A stretch of 34,710 bases of DNA from an uncultured Lachnospiraceae bacterium (GTDB taxonomy: Bacteria > Bacillota > Clostridia > Lachnospirales > Lachnospiraceae). Below the pieces are notes generated by a model that made no database searches, had not been told where the DNA came from, and worked only from the letters and a program-made list of their open reading frames with translations. Within the stretch, counting starts at the first letter, position 1, and each line of letters begins with the position of its first letter. A program made the position numbers and the translations under genes. Where the stretch lies: contig CAJUPT010000035.1 of assembly GCA_910588405.1 (NCBI GenBank), positions 1 to 34,710 on the forward strand. The letters run 5' to 3'. This document shows positions 32,033 to 34,710 of this stretch, one piece after another.

Positions 32033-33037
32033 TTATTCTTCTTTTGGCGGCTTCAGGCCCAGATGCAGATAAGCCCGCTCCGTGGCCATCCGCCCTCTGG
32101 GCGTCCGCTGCAAAAAGCCGTTTTTAATCAGATAAGGCTCGTACACTTCTTCCAGCGTCCCCACATCCTCGCCCACTGCCGCAGCCAGGGTATCCAGCCC
32201 CACCGGCTTTCCGCAGAATTTCTCGATCATCGTAAGCAGTATATTCCTGTCATGGAAATCCAGCCCCAGCCTGTCCACATCCAGAAGGTCAAGGGCCTCC
32301 ATGGCCACCTGGCCGGAGATCCTGCCGTCGAATTTCACCTGGGCAAAATCCCTGACCCGTTTCAGGAAGCGGTTGGCAAGCCTGGGCGTCCCTCTGGACC
32401 GCCTGGCAATCTCCTGTGCCCCAGTCTTTTCAATCTCCACTTCCAGTACCCCGGCGGACCGGAGGACGATATCCGTCAGTTCCTCCACCGAATAAAACTC
32501 CAACCGGTGCACCACGCCAAAACGATCCCGCAAAGGCGCCGTCAGAAGCCCCGCCCTGGTAGTAGCCCCCACCAGCGTAAAATGGGGCAGGTTCAGCCGG
32601 ATCGACCTGGCCGTCGGCCCCTTCCCGATCATAATATCGATGGCGTAGTCCTCCATGGCCGGGTACAGTACCTCCTCCACCTGCCGGTTCAGCCGGTGAA
32701 TCTCATCCACAAAAAGGATATCCCTCTCCTGCAGGCCGTTTAAAATCGCCGCCATCTCCCCCGGCTTTTCAATGGCCGGGCCGGAGGTAATCTTTAAATG
32801 GGTGCCCATCTCATTGGCGATAATGCCTGCCAGCGTGGTTTTCCCAAGCCCCGGCGGGCCGTAAAACAGCACATGGTCCAGCGCTTCCCCTCTGGCCTTC
32901 GCCGCCTCGATATACACCTTCAGCATTTCCTTCGCTTTCTGCTGGCCGATGTAATCCTCCAAAAGCTGGGGCCTGAGATGACTCTCTATCTTAACGTCTT
33001 CTTCCGTAAATTCCGTTGTAATCATTCTTGATGCCAT
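32033..33037 (-). CDS. ruvB: Holliday junction branch migration helicase RuvB
   Basis: A 334-residue AAA+ motor that drives branch migration with RuvA. Walker A GPPGLGKTT (60-68), Walker B with DEIH (111-114), sensor region GATTRAGLLTAPLRDRFG, and the C-terminal winged helix ending TPRGRMATERAYLHLG are all present. Length is normal. ATG 33037 has a weak upstream site, and the gene is 47 bases after ruvA. Confidence 0.98.
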   Translation of the reverse strand: MASRMITTEFTEEDVKIESHLRPQLLEDYIGQQKAKEMLKVYIEAAKARGEALDHVLFYGPPGLGKTTLAGIIANEMGTHLKITSGPAIEKPGEMAAILNGLQERDILFVDEIHRLNRQVEEVLYPAMEDYAIDIMIGKGPTARSIRLNLPHFTLVGATTRAGLLTAPLRDRFGVVHRLEFYSVEELTDIVLRSAGVLEVEIEKTGAQEIARRSRGTPRLANRFLKRVRDFAQVKFDGRISGQVAMEALDLLDVDRLGLDFHDRNILLTMIEKFCGKPVGLDTLAAAVGEDVGTLEEVYEPYLIKNGFLQRTPRGRMATERAYLHLGLKPPKEE

Positions 33038-33084
33038 AATTTACCGCTTTCCTTGTTATCAGCGCAAATCAGGAAGTTTTTCAG

Positions 33085-33702
33085 CTATAGCAAATTTTTC
33101 AGAGCTTCCTTTATAATCTCCTCCGCTGACATCTCCTTTGCCTTCTCCACCTTGCGAACCGCCCTCGTGGCGTCCGAAAGCGAATATCCCAGCGCCGCCA
33201 GCGCCTGGACGGCCTCGCTCCTTTGGTCCTCGTCGGACCCCTTCCTTCCTGAAGCTGTCCCGGCAGCTTCCTTGGCCGCCTGGATTTCAAAGGCTTCCTG
33301 GATATCCAGCTTGTCTTTCAATTCGATAATCAGCCGCTGGGCTGTCTTCGACCCGATCCCCGGTGCGCGGGAGATGCTTTTCACATCCCCGGACAGCACG
33401 GCAAACCGCAGCTCGTCCGGAGGAATGGCCGATAAAATCCCAAGCGCTCCCTTAGGCCCGATCCCGCTGACCCCCAGCAGCAGACGGAATATCCGCAGAT
33501 CCTCCTTAGTGAAAAAACCGTACAATGCCACCAGGTCATCCTTGACATACAGATGGGTATACACCTTTACCTGTGTCCCGATCGGCGGCAGACTGTCAAG
33601 CAAAACCCCCGGCACCGCAATACCGTAGCCGATTCCCCCGGCTTCCACCACAATCGAATCCGCTGACACTTCTGCCAGCTCCCCTTTTATATATGAAAAC
33701 AT
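33085..33702 (-). CDS. ruvA: Holliday junction DNA-binding protein RuvA
   Basis: A 205-residue protein whose tetramer holds the Holliday junction for RuvB. The N-terminal OB-fold begins MFSYIKGELAEV; two helix-hairpin-helix motifs are seen in LLGVSGIGPKGALGIL and ISRAPGIGSKTAQRL; a flexible linker leads to the C-terminal RuvB-binding helices (from about 157). ATG 33702 has AAGGA 9 bases upstream. It is the first gene after the promoter at 33784-33812. Confidence 0.97.
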   Translation of the reverse strand: MFSYIKGELAEVSADSIVVEAGGIGYGIAVPGVLLDSLPPIGTQVKVYTHLYVKDDLVALYGFFTKEDLRIFRLLLGVSGIGPKGALGILSAIPPDELRFAVLSGDVKSISRAPGIGSKTAQRLIIELKDKLDIQEAFEIQAAKEAAGTASGRKGSDEDQRSEAVQALAALGYSLSDATRAVRKVEKAKEMSAEEIIKEALKNLL

Positions 33703-33783
33703 ATGGTTAAATCCTTCCCGCGTTCTTTTCCGAAATCAGCGCATATAGCGGCAAATCATTTCGCTCATGGGTATATCTATGCT

Positions 33784-33812
33784 ATCATAACACAGTTTCA
33801 CCCATCCCGCAA
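33784..33812 (-). promoter_or_regulatory. Extended -10 promoter for the ruvAB operon
   Basis: Read on the minus strand: TTGCGG (33812-33807), 17-base spacer, TATGAT (33789-33784), preceded by TGT to give the extended -10 TGTTATGAT. No SOS (LexA) box of the GAACnnnnGTTC type is visible nearby. Confidence 0.7.
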
Positions 33813-33895
33813 GACAGGGAAAAACAAACGTTCCTCTGATTTACAAATACTGTCGGCAAATGATACATACCTTTTCAAAAAACGACGCCAAAGCG

Positions 33896-33944
33896 AAAAA
33901 ACAGCGGGCATTTTCCAAAAGGCAGAAAATCCCCCGCTGTTTTG
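33896..33944 (-). terminator. Strong intrinsic terminator of the flavoprotein gene
   Basis: On the minus strand AAAACAGCGGG pairs perfectly with CCCGCTGTTTT, with an inner ATTTTC/GAAAAT stem, then a run of T (33901-33896). It lies 27 bases past the stop codon. The plus side also has TTTT, so it may work in both directions. Confidence 0.9.
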
Positions 33945-33970
33945 ATATTCGTTATAAAACTGTGCGGCAA

Positions 33971-34495
33971 TTAATCCGCCAGCACCCGCTCCACCGTTTC
34001 CACAATCCGCTCCACCGACGGGAACAGGCTTTCCCTGGGCGCGTCGCTTTCCACAAAGATCACGCCATCTTCCTTCAACTGCCTTACATTTCGCTGCACG
34101 CTTTTATTGGCATACATATTCGGATTAATATGGGTTGCGGCTATGATCGGGCATTTTACCGACAGTACCGTAGTAGACAGCAGATTATCCGCGATGCCGC
34201 TGGCCGCCTTCCCTAGCGTATTCGCGGAGACAGGCGCCAGAAGCAGCAGGTCCGACTCCCCGGACAGGGATTTATGACCGGCGTCATAATGGACAGGCAG
34301 CTCAAAGGCCTCCACCTGAATGGGCGTACCCGTCTCTCTCTGCACCAGCAATGGTGGCACAAAATGCAGAGCATTCGGCGTCAGGATTGCATGTACCTCG
34401 GCTCCTTTTTTTCTTAACGCTCTGATCAGATCAAGGGCTTTCGGCGCCGGGCTGCATGCGCAGATTCCTACCGTAATCAATTTTCCTTCCAACAT
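33971..34495 (-). CDS. Flavoprotein (HFCD/CoaC-like)
   Basis: A 174-residue single-domain flavoprotein of the HFCD fold, which includes phosphopantothenoylcysteine decarboxylase, UbiX-like and SpoVFB/dipicolinate synthase B proteins. LLLLAPVSANTLGKAASGIADNLL (in part) is the FMN-binding core, and PIIAATHINPNMY corresponds to the substrate loop. The N-terminus ITVGICACSPAPKALDLIRAL is an unusual form of the usual GxTGGIAA opening. The substrate is unclear. ATG 34495 has AGGAGG about 9-11 bases upstream. It follows the ABC gene by 32 bases. Confidence 0.75.
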   Translation of the reverse strand: MLEGKLITVGICACSPAPKALDLIRALRKKGAEVHAILTPNALHFVPPLLVQRETGTPIQVEAFELPVHYDAGHKSLSGESDLLLLAPVSANTLGKAASGIADNLLSTTVLSVKCPIIAATHINPNMYANKSVQRNVRQLKEDGVIFVESDAPRESLFPSVERIVETVERVLAD

Positions 34496-34527
34496 ATATA
34501 TTCTCCTCCTGCTATATAAACAACCTC

Positions 34528-34710
34528 TCACCCTGACATGGACGCCACGCAGGCTTCTCTGTCCAGCCCCTCTACCTTCACCAGACGCAGCCTGACCTGG
34601 TACAGCCGGGACAGCTTTTCCTCGGTGAGAATCGTTTTTGCATCGCCGAATTCCATGAAGGTATTGTATCTCCCGGAATGCATACAACACATGTAATGAA
34701 CCAATGACAT
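34528..34710 (-). CDS. C-terminal fragment of a probable ABC-transporter ATP-binding protein (FecE-like)
   Basis: The frame is open to the window edge, so the 5' part is missing; the ATG at 34710 is not taken as the real start. The visible 60 residues contain MHSGRY, GDAKTILTEEKLSRLYQV and a hydrophobic end, like the tail of FecE/BtuD-type ATPases (a short turn, G-x-x-x-x-x-L-T-x-x-x-L-x-x-L-Y). No Walker motif lies inside the window, so this is an inference from the tail alone. Stop at 34528-34530. Confidence 0.45.
   Translation of the reverse strand: MSLVHYMCCMHSGRYNTFMEFGDAKTILTEEKLSRLYQVRLRLVKVEGLDREACVASMSG

Larger units (their letters stand above)
33703..33970 (-). other. 268-base gap: ruvA leader, promoter and flavoprotein terminator
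   Basis: From the ruvA start outwards the gap holds a leader of about 75 bases, the promoter at 33784-33812, an AT-rich stretch with no recognised feature (about 33815-33890) and the strong hairpin 33896-33944. I see no additional gene. Confidence 0.6.

Noticed and set aside
33736..33768. Ten-codon open frame (MSEMICRYMR) in the ruvA leader
   Set aside because: No ribosome binding site and no regulatory codon run; likely chance.
1..34710. CRISPR arrays, insertion sequences, phage genes, tRNA or rRNA genes
   Set aside because: No spaced direct repeats, transposase or integrase motifs, or tRNA-like cloverleaf sequences were seen by reading.

Overview
This is a chromosomal window from a Gram-positive anaerobe of class Clostridia, most likely family Lachnospiraceae. 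The evidence is the gene order ireB (yrzL)-ruvX-DUF1292, the mltG/trmR/trhP order known from Bacillus, a single-chain bacterial GlyRS, RNase J, a 77-residue HPr-like protein without its histidine, consensus sigma-A type promoters and strong AGGAGG ribosome binding sites. Almost all genes are on the minus strand. I see no phage, insertion sequence, CRISPR array, tRNA or rRNA gene.

Layout. 1-2.1 kb: a lipid/diacylglycerol kinase-like gene and a sugar-nucleotidyltransferase (minus). 2.16-2.6 kb: a NifX/NifB-like small protein with a Cys-rich tail (plus, own promoter). 2.8-4.5 kb: an AAA-ATPase/PD-(D/E)XK protein, the only accessory-looking gene. 4.6-6.7 kb: glycyl-tRNA synthetase and an unrecognised lipoprotein. 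6.8-17.8 kb: one long minus-strand run, ireB-ruvX-DUF1292-rnj-(mltG stub)-trmR-trhP-ydcF-M16 peptidase-era-recO, with a 232-nt structured leader before rnj. 17.9-19.3 kb: mtaB, divergent from an HPr/Crh-like gene (plus) that ends in a strong terminator. 19.8-22.2 kb: thiI with a cysteine desulfurase (4-thiouridine cassette). 22.4-24.4 kb: rsmE (minus), divergent from an RluA-type pseudouridine synthase (plus). 24.3-33.7 kb: a minus-strand run ruvA-ruvB-zapA-RlhA-like U32-SEDS protein-class B PBP-Nudix-M32 carboxypeptidase. 33.97-34.7 kb: a flavoprotein with a strong terminator, and the 3' end of a probable ABC-transporter ATPase.

Together: the window is housekeeping, with a notable density of RNA-modification enzymes (TrhP and TrmR for wobble uridine, MtaB for ms2t6A37, ThiI plus desulfurase for s4U8, RsmE, an RluA-type synthase, and an RlhA-like U32 protein). 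It also holds RNA decay (RNase J), ribosome assembly (Era), recombination (RuvABX, RecO) and wall/division functions (SEDS-PBP, ZapA, IreB).

The observation I would pursue first is the rnj upstream region (16336-16567). It folds on the minus strand into several hairpins whose imperfect pairs are G-U wobbles in the minus-strand RNA but A-C mismatches in the other strand. I found no convincing new multi-gene system.
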